From Streptomyces rubrogriseus (lineage in GTDB: Bacteria; Actinomycetota; Actinomycetes; Streptomycetales; Streptomycetaceae), in NCBI RefSeq assembly GCF_027947575.1, contig NZ_CP116256.1, positions 992,001-1,056,000 on the forward strand: 64,000 nt of DNA, read 5' to 3'. A model generated the notes under the pieces. It worked only from the letters and a program-made list of their open reading frames with translations. It was not told the DNA's origin and ran no database searches. Shown here piece by piece: positions 1-9,118 of the stretch; positions within the stretch are counted from its first letter, which is position 1, and each line of letters opens with the position of its first letter. Made by a program: the position numbers and the translations under genes.

Positions 1-261
1 CGTCAGGCCGATGCAGCCGACCGACTCGATCAGCAGCTGCCGCATCCCCGCGCCGCCGGTGAACTCGTCCCAGGCCTTGCCCGCCGCGCGCAGGGCCGCC
101 GTCAGCGCGGCGAACTTCTCCCCGTCGTCCTGGCCGATCGTCTGGGTACGGGCCTTCAGCAGTCCGTCGCTGCTCATCAGCACGGCGTACCGGACGCCCT
201 CGACGCTGCCGAGTTCCTGGTCCAGCAGCCAGCCCAGGCTGTTGGTGTGTGTGTCTTGCAC
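1..261 (-). CDS. Roadblock/LC7 domain protein, CvnB-like (partial)
   Basis: The 5' part of a small roadblock/LC7 protein; the gene runs off the left edge, so about 87 residues are visible. The GTG start at 261 gives a protein beginning MQDTHTNSLGWLLDQ and continuing with the family features LLDQELGSVEGVRYAVLMSSDGL and GGAGMRQLLIESVGCIGLT. Roadblock proteins of this kind are the second gene of actinomycete conservons (CvnA-B-C-D) and are thought to act as regulators of the CvnD Ras-like GTPase at the membrane. The start lies 2 bp after the stop of the CvnA-like gene at 264, so the two are translationally coupled. CvnC and CvnD should lie just outside the window. Confidence 0.9.
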   Translation of the reverse strand, partial: MQDTHTNSLGWLLDQELGSVEGVRYAVLMSSDGLLKARTQTIGQDDGEKFAALTAALRAAGKAWDEFTGGAGMRQLLIESVGCIGLT

Positions 262-263
262 GA

Positions 264-1948
264 TCAGTGTCCTTCGTCGTCAGCGGCGTCGTGGGGGGTG
301 GTGCGGGCGGCGGTGTGGGTCGCGGTGCCGGATGCGGGGCGGGTCGCGGTGCCGGCGGAGGCCGGAGAGGGCTGCTCCCCGTCCCGGCCGCGGCGGGTCC
401 CGGCCGCCCAGGCGGCGGCGACGGCGGGGCGGCCGGGCTCGGTGTCGTCGGGGGCGGCCGGGCGCCGCGCGGGGGCGGGCGCGGCGGAGCGCCGGCGGAC
501 GGTCAGACCGCTGGCGGTGGTGGCGGAGGGCGCGGAGGTGGGGGTCGCCGGGTCGGGTACGGCCGCTGCGGCCGGGGTTCCGGCCGGGGTTCCGGCCGGG
601 GTTCCGGCGGGGGTTCCGGCCGGGGACGTCGCGGGCGCGGCGACGGGCTCGCCCGGCGCGGCTGGCGCGGCGGGCCCGGCGACTGCCGCGGACGCCGGGA
701 CGCCGGCCTCGGGCACGGGCGCGGGCTCGACGGGGGCGCGGCCACCGCCTGGGCCACCGGACCCGCCGGGGCCGCCGGGGCCGCCGGACCGGCGGGGGCC
801 GGTCGGGCCGCCTGGGCGGCAGGCCTCGGTGCCGGCTGGGCCGCCGCGGGGTCGACGATCAGGTTCTTCGGCAGGACGACCATGGCCCGGGTCCCCTGGT
901 AGATGTTGGGCGCGGTCAGCTCGACGCGGAAGCCGTAGCTCTCCGCCAGCAGGGAGGCGACGCGCAGCCCGGTCTGGGGGTGGGCGCCCAGGCGCGTGAT
1001 GTCGTCGCGCTGTTCGCCGGACATCACGTCGCTGGCCCACAGCAGCCGCTCGTCGTCCATGCGCAGTCCCGCGTCGTCCACGATCAGGAAGCACGCGTGG
1101 TGCCCCTGCTCAAGCGAGACGTGGACACTGGCGGCGGGCGGCGAGTAGCGCAGCGCGTTGTCCAGCAGTACGGCGAGCGCGTGCACGACCGCCTCCACGG
1201 CGCGGCCCTCGACCACCACGGACCCCATCTCGGGGTGCTTGATCCGCTCGTACCCCTCGATCCGGCCCATGGCCGCCCGCACGATGTCGGTCAGCGTGGT
1301 GGCGGGCCAGCGCCGGGACAGCTTGTCGCCGGCGAGCACGGAGTACCCCGACGCGGTGAGCAGCATCTGCTGCGTGAGGTGGTCGATCTCCACGAGCGTC
1401 GCGTACGCCTCGTCCGAGATGTGCCGCCGTACGCCCTGGCTGACGGCCCGGCCGAGCCGCGCGGAGCGGGCCACGACGTTGTTGGCGAAGCCGCGCACGG
1501 CGGCCCGGGCCACGCCGACGGACTCGCGGCGGGCCTGGGCGATCTGCCGCTCGGTGTCCTGCCGTACCCGCTCGGCCGCGTGCGCCGCGGCCCGTTCGGC
1601 GGCCGCCCGCTCCTCGGCCCGTACGTCGCCCACCGCCGAGGCCACCGCGCCGGGCACGGCACGCAGCCGCTCGGCGAGCGGGGTCCCGTCGAGCTGCGCC
1701 GGCACGAGCAGACCGCCCTCGGGGCCCGAGCCGCCGGGGCCGCCCTTCGCCACCGCCGGGATCACGGCGGCCGCGAGGTGTCCCACGCACTGCTCCGCCG
1801 CGACGAGTTGCAGGGTCAGCCGGTCGGCGTGCTCGCGCAGCTGCTCGCCGCGGCGCCGGGCCTGCCCGGCCTTGCGCCGGAAGTACCACGCGGCCCCGGC
1901 TCCGGCCACCGCCAGCACGGCGGTGGCGGTCACTATCAGTTCAGTCAT
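264..1948 (-). CDS. Conservon sensor-like ATPase CvnA, with an apparent frameshift near 734
   Basis: Histidine-kinase-like membrane ATPase, first gene of a conservon. It has one N-terminal transmembrane helix (about residues 4-22), a helical linker and a HATPase_c domain with LLDNALRYSPP (N box) and the later GLRVASLLAESYGF segment. The uninterrupted frame runs from 1948 to 503 and ends in a meaningless Arg/Pro-rich tail. The conserved CvnA C-terminal signature (ASGLTVRRRSA) and the stop that couples to cvnB lie in another frame ending at 264. One extra base in the G run at 732-736 joins the two frames. The Pro/Ala-rich linker contains tandem GTPA repeats. I therefore annotate one gene of about 561 codons. 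Start chosen at the ATG preceded by GAGGAC. Confidence 0.8.
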
Positions 1949-2433
1949 CGAGTCCTCACGGATCGGAAGCCGTCGGTGTGGGCGAGGTGGCCGAGGCGGG
2001 CCGGCGCGCAGGGCGGGGCGCCGGCCGGCCCGATGACGACCGGGCTCTCAACAGGCCGGAGCGGACCGGTGTCTGCCACGGTCGTCCCGTGCCGCGGAGT
2101 CGGCCAGCGACGCGGTCGACGGCGAAGGCGCAGGACATGGATCTCCCGGGAACACGCGAGGGCCGGCACGAGCAGGGGGTGCCGATGACGCGGCCTCGAG
2201 ACGGAGCGGGACCGCGCGTCCCGAGGCGCCTCGAACTCCCGTATCCGCGACCGGCGTTCGGCATACGGAAGGGGACCATACCGCTTGTGCTCACGTTGTG
2301 CTCATGCACGGTGCCGGACTCGTGATCACGGCTTGGAAGCGTCGGGGCTTTGGCGCGAAAAATGCGTCGATGACGACCGAACCACTGTGGCTGAAAAGGG
2401 AGTTGGCCCGCCGGACGAGGTCCTGATAGTGGC
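1949..2433. other. Intergenic region upstream of the conservon
   Basis: About 485 bp between the CvnA-like start and the stop of the TetR gene. The open frames here have no recognisable domain and atypical composition, so I read them as chance frames. The stretch presumably carries the conservon promoter. I see no RNA gene, repeat or strong hairpin in it. Confidence 0.5.
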
Positions 2434-3126
2434 TCAGTCGGTGTCGGAGAGGCGCTTCAGCCACTCGCCGAGCAGCCGCTGCTCCGCCTCGCTCAGCACC
2501 GTCTGCTCGGGGAGCGTGGCGCGCAGCGCGCGGGCCGCGCCCTGCGGGCCGGCGTCCCGCACGGCCGGGCGCTCGTGGGTGACGGCGGCGACCATCGACT
2601 CGCGCAGGGTGGTGAACAGGGCCGGGTCGCGCCGGTCCTCGGGCAGGGAGAGCCAGGTGAGCACCGCGCCGCGCGCCGTGGCGTGGATGATCTGAGCAGC
2701 CAGCTCCTGGTCCACGCGGAGCCATCCGCCGGCGGCGAGCCGCCGCATGCGGGCCATCAGGATCTCCATGCCGGCCTTGAAGGCGGCCGAACCCGTCCGC
2801 GCCGGTTCGGTGTACATCAGCGTGTACAGCGCGGGATTGGCCAGACCGAACTCGACCGCCAGGTCCCAGCCGTCCCGCAGGTCCTCGATGGGGTCCGGCG
2901 GGTCGGGGTCGACGTGCTTGGTGGCGAGAAAGCTCGCGAAGCCGTGCTCGGCGACCGCGTCGAGCAGCCCGTCCTTGTCGCCGAACAGCCGGTAGATGGC
3001 CGGCGGCTGAAGCCCCGCCGCCTCGGCGACCGCCCGCGTGGTGACGGCGTCGCGGCCGCCGCGGGTCAGCAGGCCGATGGCGGCCTCGATGACCCGCTGC
3101 CGGGTCTGGTCGGAACGAGAGGGCAT
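2434..3126 (-). CDS. TetR/AcrR family transcriptional regulator
   Basis: 230-residue repressor-type regulator. The N-terminal helix-turn-helix (about residues 8-52) has the TetR pattern: RQRVIEAAIGLL, TTRAVAEAAGLQPPAIYRLF and GDKDGLLDAV. The C-terminal half is helical and presumably binds a ligand. It diverges from the NmrA-type reductase gene at 3252 with 125 bp between them, the usual layout for a TetR protein controlling its neighbour and itself. Nothing in the sequence shows the ligand. The ATG at 3126 is the only start giving the complete domain. Confidence 0.93.
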   Translation of the reverse strand: MPSRSDQTRQRVIEAAIGLLTRGGRDAVTTRAVAEAAGLQPPAIYRLFGDKDGLLDAVAEHGFASFLATKHVDPDPPDPIEDLRDGWDLAVEFGLANPALYTLMYTEPARTGSAAFKAGMEILMARMRRLAAGGWLRVDQELAAQIIHATARGAVLTWLSLPEDRRDPALFTTLRESMVAAVTHERPAVRDAGPQGAARALRATLPEQTVLSEAEQRLLGEWLKRLSDTD

Positions 3127-3251
3127 GCGGTCAACGATACCGCTTTGGTGTTGCCATCGTGATTATCGCTGTTACTGTTTAAGTGATTCCACTGGAAACA
3201 ACGCAACCGGTGCACCCGGTGCGTGCAACAGCCTGAACACGGGAGCGCGTC
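3127..3251. promoter_or_regulatory. Divergent TetR/NmrA promoter region
   Basis: A short, comparatively AT-rich stretch (about 3140-3200) between the two divergent genes. It contains a perfect small palindrome TTCCA-C-TGGAA at 3187-3197 and an ACGAT...ATCGT pair around 3133-3161, either of which could be a TetR operator. Inference from position and symmetry only. Confidence 0.35.
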
Positions 3252-4145
3252 ATGATCATCGTTACCGGAGCCACCGGACAGCTGGGCCGTCGGACCGTCG
3301 AGCACCTGCTCGCCCGCGTGCCGGCGGAACAGGTCGGCGTCAGCGTCCGCGACCCGGGCCATCCGCGGGCGCGGGCCTTCGCCGACCAGGGGGTGCGGGT
3401 CCGGAGGGGCGACTTCACGGACGCCGGGAGCCTCGCCCACGCCTTCGAGGGTGCCGCCCAGGTCCTCGTCGTCTCCGTGGACAAACTGGGCGAGGAGTGC
3501 GTCGAGCAGCACCGCACCGCGATCGAGGCGGCCGTCACGGCGGGCGCCCGCCGCATCCTCTACACCAGTCAGATGGGGGCCGGCGCGGAGTCCCACTTCC
3601 AGGCCTGCCGCGACCACGCCGCCACCGAGGAGATCCTGCGCGGCTGCGGAGTCCCCTTCACCTCACTGCGCAACGGCTTCTACGCCGCCAGCGCGACGCG
3701 CTTCCTCGGTCACGCCCTGGAGACCGGCGAGATCCTGCTTCCCGCGGACGGCCCGGTCGCCTGGACCACGCACGCCGACCTCGCCGAGGCCACCGCCGCC
3801 GTCCTGGCCGACGAGGGCCGCATCGACGGTCCCACCCCGCCCCTCACCGCCTCGCGGGCGCTGACCTTCGACGACATCGCGGCCCTCGCCACCGAGGTGA
3901 CGGGCCGGGAGTTCACGCGGAGCACCGCACCCGAGGCCGGTTTCCGCGACCAGCTGGTGGCCCAGGGCGTCCCCGAGCAGTACGCCGACCAGCTCCTCGG
4001 CATCTTCGCCGCCGCCCGCGCCGGCGAGTTCGCCACGACCGACCCGACGCTGGCCGCGCTGCTGGGCCGGGAGCCCGTCGGGATGCGGGAGGTGCTGGGG
4101 GAGGCGCTGCGGGGGGCGCCGGGCGGGCATCCGTCCGACGGCTGA
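3252..4145 (+). CDS. NmrA/SDR_a5-type NAD(P)-binding oxidoreductase
   Basis: 297-residue atypical short-chain dehydrogenase of the NmrA/QOR2 type. The N-terminal nucleotide-binding motif is VTGATGQLGRRTVEHLL (GxxGxxG), followed by VSVRDPGHPRARAF and a strand-turn region VLVVSVD. Proteins of this group act as NAD(P)H quinone reductases or redox-sensing regulators. The substrate cannot be told from sequence. It is preceded by GGGAG at a usable distance and diverges from the TetR gene, which probably controls it. A bidirectional terminator follows at 4177-4230. Confidence 0.9.
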   Translation: MIIVTGATGQLGRRTVEHLLARVPAEQVGVSVRDPGHPRARAFADQGVRVRRGDFTDAGSLAHAFEGAAQVLVVSVDKLGEECVEQHRTAIEAAVTAGARRILYTSQMGAGAESHFQACRDHAATEEILRGCGVPFTSLRNGFYAASATRFLGHALETGEILLPADGPVAWTTHADLAEATAAVLADEGRIDGPTPPLTASRALTFDDIAALATEVTGREFTRSTAPEAGFRDQLVAQGVPEQYADQLLGIFAAARAGEFATTDPTLAALLGREPVGMREVLGEALRGAPGGHPSDG

Positions 4146-4176
4146 GCGGGACGGCCCGGCTGCCCGGGCCGGCCGA

Positions 4177-4230
4177 GCGGGGCGGAAGCAGGGGGCCCGT
4201 ATCGCCTGCTTCCCCCTGCTCCCGCCCCGC
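4177..4230. terminator. Bidirectional rho-independent-type hairpin
   Basis: Inverted repeat with 19-bp arms (4177-4195 and 4212-4230, one mismatch) and a 16-nt loop, sitting between the convergent ends of the reductase gene (+, 4145) and the large minus-strand gene ending at 4235. It can serve both. Confidence 0.75.
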
Positions 4231-4234
4231 CGCG

Positions 4235-6916
4235 TCAACTGGAGGCGAGCTGGTCTGTGATCTCCTTGATCCACTCGGCCTTCTTCGCCGGTTGCCTGAG
4301 GCTCGCCTCCCACTCGGCCTCATCCATCTTGTGGTCCGTGTGACCGGCCTTGATCAAGGTCAGCAATTGCAGGGCGGAGGCGCGCAGGGCGGGATCGGTG
4401 TTCTCACGCGAGACCATGTTGTAGATCTTGTGTGCCGCCAGCTGGCGCTTGTACCTCGTGATCTTCTTCCAGAACTTCATGGCGTGCAGCAGCGAGTCCC
4501 CGGCGTCCTTGGCCGTCGGTATCGGCTCGCCCTCCGGCGTGTAGAGCTCGGGGTGGTGAGCCTCCTGGAACCGTCCGTAGGCCGCACTGCCCCCCTTGTA
4601 GGCGGCGGTGGTGAGAACGAGGCCCGCCCCTACCGCGGCAGTGATCCAGCCCGCGGGGTTGGACGCCAGAGCCCCGGTGGCGACGATGGCCACGGTGGCG
4701 ATGCCGCCCGCTCCCTTGAGGCCCTCGCCCACGAAGCCGCCCCCCAGCTCCTTGGCCGCCTGGCTGACCTTCCTGCTCTTCGCGAGACTCGTGGCGAAGT
4801 TCAGGTCCTCCAGGTCCCGCGCGTTACTCAGGAAGTCGGCCTTGGCCCGGGCCTCGATCAGCGCCGCCTGCTCGTACGCGGCCCCGGCGGTCCTGATGCC
4901 TGCCGCCCACTGGTCCTCCGTACGGCCTTCGCGGTCGTTCCTCGCGCGCTCCACGGCTTCGCGGGCGAAACGGGCGTTCAGCTCGGCGGTGTTGGCCTCG
5001 GCCTCCAGTCGGAGCAGCCGTTTGGAGTGAGCCTCGTTGGCCTTCTGGAGCTGCCGCAGACCGTGGATCTTCTCGATCGCGCCCTTGGACTTGAAAGCGG
5101 CCCGGACGCTCTTGGCCACACCGGCGACACCGCTGAGCACCCCGCTCGCCTCGGCGGAGGCCGCGGTGCTTGCCACACCCTGCAGCTTGACCGCTTCCTT
5201 GGCGATGGTGCCGGCGTTGGCACCCGTACTGAGCACGCTCACGCCCGCGTCGGTCGCCTTGGTCTTCCCCTTCTTGTGCGCGTTGTGGTACCCGGCTCCG
5301 CTGCCCTTGTTCAGGGCCGTCCTCAGGTTCCTGAACGAATCCGCGACGCTGGCTCCGAAGGAGAGGAGTTCCGTGACGGCGCTCAGCGACGCGCCGGAGA
5401 CCCCCGTGGCGGAGGCGTCGTGCTTCAGGGCTTCGGCGCCCGACCCGCCGCTCGTGTCAGGCTTCGGGGCGTTGGCGGCCATTTCGGTGGCCTCCTGGCC
5501 GAGGCCCGCGGCGGTGGGGGCCTGGACACCCTTGGCCAGGGCGTCCGTGGGATCGAGGAGCCGCTTGCCCTGGTCCGCGTTCTCGGCGACCGCCTTCAGA
5601 CGGTCACTCCTGACCTCCGCCCTGGTGTCGGCGGCGGCGCGTTCCTCGGAGCGGCGTGCCTCCTCCTCCGCGGGGGGTGCCGTCTCCTCGGCGGGGGGCG
5701 CCGCTTCCTCGGTGGCGGTGGTGGCTGTGTCGTCCCCGGTCGTGTCGGTGCGTTCCCAGGTACCGGTGCCGAACTCGGCGTACCGGATGCCGGAGTCGGA
5801 GCCGCGTCGGGTGAGGTCGGCGTGGTCGGGGCGGACGTCGAGGTCCGAGCCGCGTCGCGTGCGGCCCGACGGGGTGAAGAGGGTCGCGAGTTCGGCGAGG
5901 CGTGCGTCTCTGGCCGCGCGCGCTTCCGGGGTGAGCGTGACTTCCTCGACGGCGGTGCGTGCTTCTTCCTCCTCTTCCACGGCGGTGCGCGCCGCCTCCT
6001 CCTCGACGCCGGCGGGTGTTGCTGTCGCCTCCACGACGGGCGGGCGTGCTTCCTCTTCGAGGCGGCGGCGCCGGTCCGCTTCGGCGGCCGCCTCCGCTTC
6101 GCGGCGCAGCCGGTCCTCTTCCGCCGCCGCTGCCTCGGCCGCCGCGACGCGCTCCCGTCCCTTGGCCGCCGCCGCCTCGGCCCCCGTGCGACGTCGTCGC
6201 TGTATCTCCGCCGCTTCCGCCGCGGCCGCTTCCGCTTCTTCGAGGCGGCGTGCCCCCTTGACCGCCGCCTCGCGTGCCGCCTTCTTCGCGGTACTGCGGG
6301 TCCGCGCCGTGGCTGCAGCGGCTTCCGCCCCCGCGCGCACGCGTCGTCGCGTTTCCGCCGCCTCTTCGGCCGCCGCCTTCTCTTCGGCGGCGCGCCTCGC
6401 GGCGGTGGCCTGTTCCCGGAGGGCCGGGTCGGCCTCCATGCCCCGGGTGCCGGACTCGGACCCGCGCCGGGCGGGACCCGCCGGGCCGGGCCGGGTGTCG
6501 GTGTCGGAGCCGCGTCGGGTGCGGCCCGAGGGCGTGAAGCCGGCCGCGAGGGCGGCGCGCCTCGCGGTGGTGGCCTGTTCCCGGAGGGCGGGGTCGACCT
6601 CCATGCCGTGGGCGCCGGACTCGGAGCCGCGCCGGGTGGGACCGGTGGCTCCGCGCCGGGCGCCGGGCGCGGAGCCGGGACGGGCGGTCTCGGTCCCCGG
6701 GGTCCGTTCCAGGGTCCTGCCCCTGGCGCGCTGCACCGTGGCGGACGTCGCCCGGTTGCCGGCGCTGGACTGGAGCCCGAGGAGGGCCTGCTCCGCCGAG
6801 GTCCCGGACCCGGACGAACTCCCGGCCCGCCCTTCCTCCCGACGCTGCCGGGCCGCTGCCAGGGCGGCTGCGGATGGCCGTTCGGAGGTGCGGTGGACAG
6901 GGGCGCTCATGGACAT
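4235..6916 (-). CDS. Large repeat-rich protein with N-terminal LQSSAGN motif and C-terminal hydrophobic hairpin
   Basis: 893-residue protein of unknown function. Residues 45-63 contain EQALLGLQSSAGNRATSAT, similar to the LQRxAGN motif I associate with DUF4157-type and contractile-injection-system-associated Streptomyces proteins. Next come near-identical repeats (about residues 93-175) built on RRGSESG, DPALREQAT and FTPSGRTRRGSD, then a long Ala/Glu/Arg coiled-coil (about 175-390), another TRRGSD copy, and a helical C-terminal half. That half has two adjacent hydrophobic segments (AIVATGALASNPAGWITA and AAVGAGLVLTTAAY) near residue 770, followed by a charged tail. There is no signal peptide. 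AGGAGAGGT upstream supports the ATG at 6916 or 6910. It is not in an operon and ends at a strong terminator. A cargo or effector role is inference only. Confidence 0.8.
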   Translation of the reverse strand: MSMSAPVHRTSERPSAAALAAARQRREEGRAGSSSGSGTSAEQALLGLQSSAGNRATSATVQRARGRTLERTPGTETARPGSAPGARRGATGPTRRGSESGAHGMEVDPALREQATTARRAALAAGFTPSGRTRRGSDTDTRPGPAGPARRGSESGTRGMEADPALREQATAARRAAEEKAAAEEAAETRRRVRAGAEAAAATARTRSTAKKAAREAAVKGARRLEEAEAAAAEAAEIQRRRRTGAEAAAAKGRERVAAAEAAAAEEDRLRREAEAAAEADRRRRLEEEARPPVVEATATPAGVEEEAARTAVEEEEEARTAVEEVTLTPEARAARDARLAELATLFTPSGRTRRGSDLDVRPDHADLTRRGSDSGIRYAEFGTGTWERTDTTGDDTATTATEEAAPPAEETAPPAEEEARRSEERAAADTRAEVRSDRLKAVAENADQGKRLLDPTDALAKGVQAPTAAGLGQEATEMAANAPKPDTSGGSGAEALKHDASATGVSGASLSAVTELLSFGASVADSFRNLRTALNKGSGAGYHNAHKKGKTKATDAGVSVLSTGANAGTIAKEAVKLQGVASTAASAEASGVLSGVAGVAKSVRAAFKSKGAIEKIHGLRQLQKANEAHSKRLLRLEAEANTAELNARFAREAVERARNDREGRTEDQWAAGIRTAGAAYEQAALIEARAKADFLSNARDLEDLNFATSLAKSRKVSQAAKELGGGFVGEGLKGAGGIATVAIVATGALASNPAGWITAAVGAGLVLTTAAYKGGSAAYGRFQEAHHPELYTPEGEPIPTAKDAGDSLLHAMKFWKKITRYKRQLAAHKIYNMVSRENTDPALRASALQLLTLIKAGHTDHKMDEAEWEASLRQPAKKAEWIKEITDQLASS

Positions 6917-7080
6917 ACCTCTCCTGCTGCCGGACCGGGCCACGCGAAGGTAGCCAGGGACGGCGAACAGCAGGGGTGCGGCAGGCGAACACGGCACGGA
7001 CGCGTGCGGAACGTGCCAAGATCGCGCAGCGTCCCTCCCGTCGGCCCGCCCAGGTGGGATCAACGGGCCGACGGCCGTGC

Positions 7081-7467
7081 TCAGGTCCTGCTGTCGTAGG
7101 CCCGTCGGCAGTTCTGGATCTCCTCGCCGTGCTCGACGGTCCAGCTGTACAGATGCCCGAAGGGCTCGCGCAGGGACTCACCGAGCGCCGTGAGCGAGTA
7201 CTCGACGCCGACCGGCGAGGTCGGCAGTACCCTTCGCTCGATCATTCCGTTCCGCTCCAGGCGGCGCAGAGTCTGGGTGAGGACGCGCTGCGTCACGCCC
7301 TCCAGGCGGCGTTTCAGCTCGTTGAAGCGCATGGGCCGCTCCAGGAGCGCCATGACCATCATCGACCACTTGTCCGCGATCTGGTCGAGGATCGGCCGGC
7401 TGGGGCAGTCCGCCCGGAAGACGACGGGTGCGCCCGCGGCAACGCCGTAGGGGTCGGTATCACTCAT
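7081..7467 (-). CDS. HxlR family winged-helix regulator
   Basis: 128-residue HxlR/MarR-like regulator. It has the family pattern CPSRPILDQIADKWSMMVM, RFNELKRRLEGVTQRVLTQT and LRRLERNGMIERR, and the wing ends VEYSLTALGESL. The N-terminal Cys fits redox- or aldehyde-sensing members. I chose the ATG at 7467 because the longer frame to 7533 would run through the palindrome shared with the divergent crotonase gene. Probably an autoregulator that also controls the gene at 7574. Confidence 0.9.
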   Translation of the reverse strand: MSDTDPYGVAAGAPVVFRADCPSRPILDQIADKWSMMVMALLERPMRFNELKRRLEGVTQRVLTQTLRRLERNGMIERRVLPTSPVGVEYSLTALGESLREPFGHLYSWTVEHGEEIQNCRRAYDSRT

Positions 7468-7521
7468 GATCCCTGGTTCTCCCGAAGTGCGTTCTTGACC
7501 GTCCCGAACGCGTCGCCGACG

Positions 7522-7544
7522 GTAGGTATGCATCGCAAACCTAC
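7522..7544. promoter_or_regulatory. Candidate HxlR operator
   Basis: Inverted repeat GTAGGT-N11-ACCTAC between the HxlR gene and the divergent crotonase gene, 30 bp before the latter's start. Perfect 6-bp arms; the assignment to HxlR is by position. Confidence 0.45.
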
Positions 7545-7573
7545 ATGTCTATCGACAACCGACGGAGATTCCC

Positions 7574-8413
7574 TTGAACACCCATGACTGGGCGACCCTG
7601 CGCGTGGACGTCGAAGACGGCGTCGCCCGGATAGTCCTCGACAACCCGCCGGTCAACGTCCTCGACGCGACGATGATGCGCGAACTGCGCACGGTGCTGG
7701 GCGCCTTCAGGGACGACGCGTCGATTCGGGTCGTCGTCTTCTCCAGCGCCGACCCGGAGTTCTTCCTCGCTCACGTGGACATGCGCATCGGAGAGCGGAT
7801 GGACCTGCTGGCGGAACTCGCCGCGTCGAGCCCGGTGGACGACGTCAACGTCTTCCAGGCGATGGGCGAACTCCTGCGCCACCAGCCCCAGGTGACCATC
7901 GTCAAGCTCGCCGGGAAGGCCCGGGGAGGCGGGGCGGAGTTCGTGGCAGCCGCGGACATGGCCTTCGCCGCCGCCGAGACCGCCGGCATCGGCCAGATCG
8001 AGGCGCTGATGGGCATCGTCCCCGGCGGAGGAGGAACGCAGTACCTCCGTGAGCGCGTGGGCCGCAATCGTGCGCTGGAGGCGGTGCTCACCGCGGACCT
8101 CTTCGACGCCGAGACCGCGGCGGCCTACGGCTGGATCAACCGGGCGCTGCCGGCCGACCGGCTCGACGCGTACGTCGACCGCGTCGCCCGAGACATCGCC
8201 GCCCTGCCCGAAGGCGTCGTCGCAGCGGCCAAGCACGCGCTGCCCGCCGAACATCTCACGGACGGACTCTCCCGCGAGAACGAGGCCTGGGCCGCTCGGA
8301 TCGCCCTGCCCTCCGTCCAGCACCTGATGGGACGCGGCCTGCGCGACGGGGCGCAGACCCCCGTGGGTGAACGCGACCTCGAGGCCCTGATGCGCGGAGC
8401 ACAGCGCCGGTGA
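7574..8413 (+). CDS. Enoyl-CoA hydratase/isomerase family protein (crotonase fold)
   Basis: 279-residue crotonase. The oxyanion-hole region reads KARGGGAEFVAAADMAF and the second catalytic region QIEALMGIVPGGGGTQ. Glu122 and Glu143 sit where the two catalytic glutamates of rat mitochondrial enoyl-CoA hydratase lie, so a hydratase or related activity is plausible, though the acyl substrate is unknown. It starts with TTG at 7574 behind GGAG at good spacing; no upstream ATG or GTG gives the whole domain. It diverges from an HxlR regulator with a palindrome in between. It converges with the acetyltransferase gene 40 bp downstream. Confidence 0.92.
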   Translation: MNTHDWATLRVDVEDGVARIVLDNPPVNVLDATMMRELRTVLGAFRDDASIRVVVFSSADPEFFLAHVDMRIGERMDLLAELAASSPVDDVNVFQAMGELLRHQPQVTIVKLAGKARGGGAEFVAAADMAFAAAETAGIGQIEALMGIVPGGGGTQYLRERVGRNRALEAVLTADLFDAETAAAYGWINRALPADRLDAYVDRVARDIAALPEGVVAAAKHALPAEHLTDGLSRENEAWAARIALPSVQHLMGRGLRDGAQTPVGERDLEALMRGAQRR

Positions 8414-8453
8414 GGCGCACGACGACCGTCGCCCGAGGCAGCCCGAGGCCCGC

Positions 8454-9026
8454 TCAACGGGCGGCGCCCGGCGCGGCCGACGGCCGCCAGTCCCGCCTGA
8501 TCAGCCCGTACACCCAGGAGTCGGACACCTCGCCGTCGACGACGCAGTCCTCCCGCAACGTCCCCTCGCGCACGAACCCGACCTTCTCCAGCACCCGGGC
8601 GGACGCCGCGTTGCGCGTGTCGGCCTCGGCCTGGACCCGGTTCAGGTCCAGTGTGCCGAAGGCCCACCGCAGCAGGGCGTGCGCGGCCTCCGTCGCATAG
8701 CCGTGGCCCCACATCGACTCGTCGAGGCAGTAGCCCAGCGACGCGCTGCGGTAGACCGGGTTCCACTCGACCAGGCAGCACCAGCCGACGAAGGCGCCGT
8801 CGGAGGCACGGTCGACGGCCACCCGTACGCCGGTGCCGTCGTCCGCCATCTTCCGGCACATCTCGACGAAGCGCCCGGCGCGGGCCCGGTCGGTCCACGG
8901 CGGGGAGTCCCAGTAGCGCATCACGTGCGCGCTGCTGTGCATGGCGTAGAGGAAGCCCGCGTCGTCCTCGGCGAAGGGCCGCAGCCGCAGGCGATCGGTG
9001 TCCAGGGTGGGGGTGGCCAGAGTCAT
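8454..9026 (-). CDS. GNAT family N-acetyltransferase (RimJ/RimL type)
   Basis: 190-residue acetyltransferase starting TPTLDTDRLRLRPFAEDDA, the usual opening of RimJ/RimL-type proteins. The acetyl-CoA-binding region is GYCLDESMWGHGYATEAAH (Q/RxxGxG/A-like), and the C-terminal NAASARVLEKVGFVREG is the typical last motif. The acceptor amine is unknown. AGGA lies 8 nt before the ATG at 9026, whereas the upstream ATG at 9035 directly abuts it, so I take 9026. Confidence 0.9.
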   Translation of the reverse strand: MTLATPTLDTDRLRLRPFAEDDAGFLYAMHSSAHVMRYWDSPPWTDRARAGRFVEMCRKMADDGTGVRVAVDRASDGAFVGWCCLVEWNPVYRSASLGYCLDESMWGHGYATEAAHALLRWAFGTLDLNRVQAEADTRNAASARVLEKVGFVREGTLREDCVVDGEVSDSWVYGLIRRDWRPSAAPGAAR

Positions 9027-9118
9027 GGCCGTCATCCTGCGCCCCCACGGGGCGGGCGCGACAGCGAATATCCGGCGGGGGCGCCACCGGAACGCCCGAC
9101 CGGGCGCCCGCCACGACC

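Noticed and set aside
1978..2325. Small plus-strand frame in the gap upstream of CvnA
   Set aside because: Low-complexity Arg/Gly composition, no ribosome-binding site and no domain.
4235..6916. Large coiled-coil protein as a Scy/FilP-like cytoskeletal protein
   Set aside because: The coiled coil is only about 200 residues and lacks the heptad-51 repeat; the AGN motif and hydrophobic hairpin do not fit.
3038..7099. 1353-residue plus-strand open frame
   Set aside because: Antisense to the reductase region and the 893-residue protein; Arg/Gly/Pro-rich, without domains. A consequence of high third-position GC.
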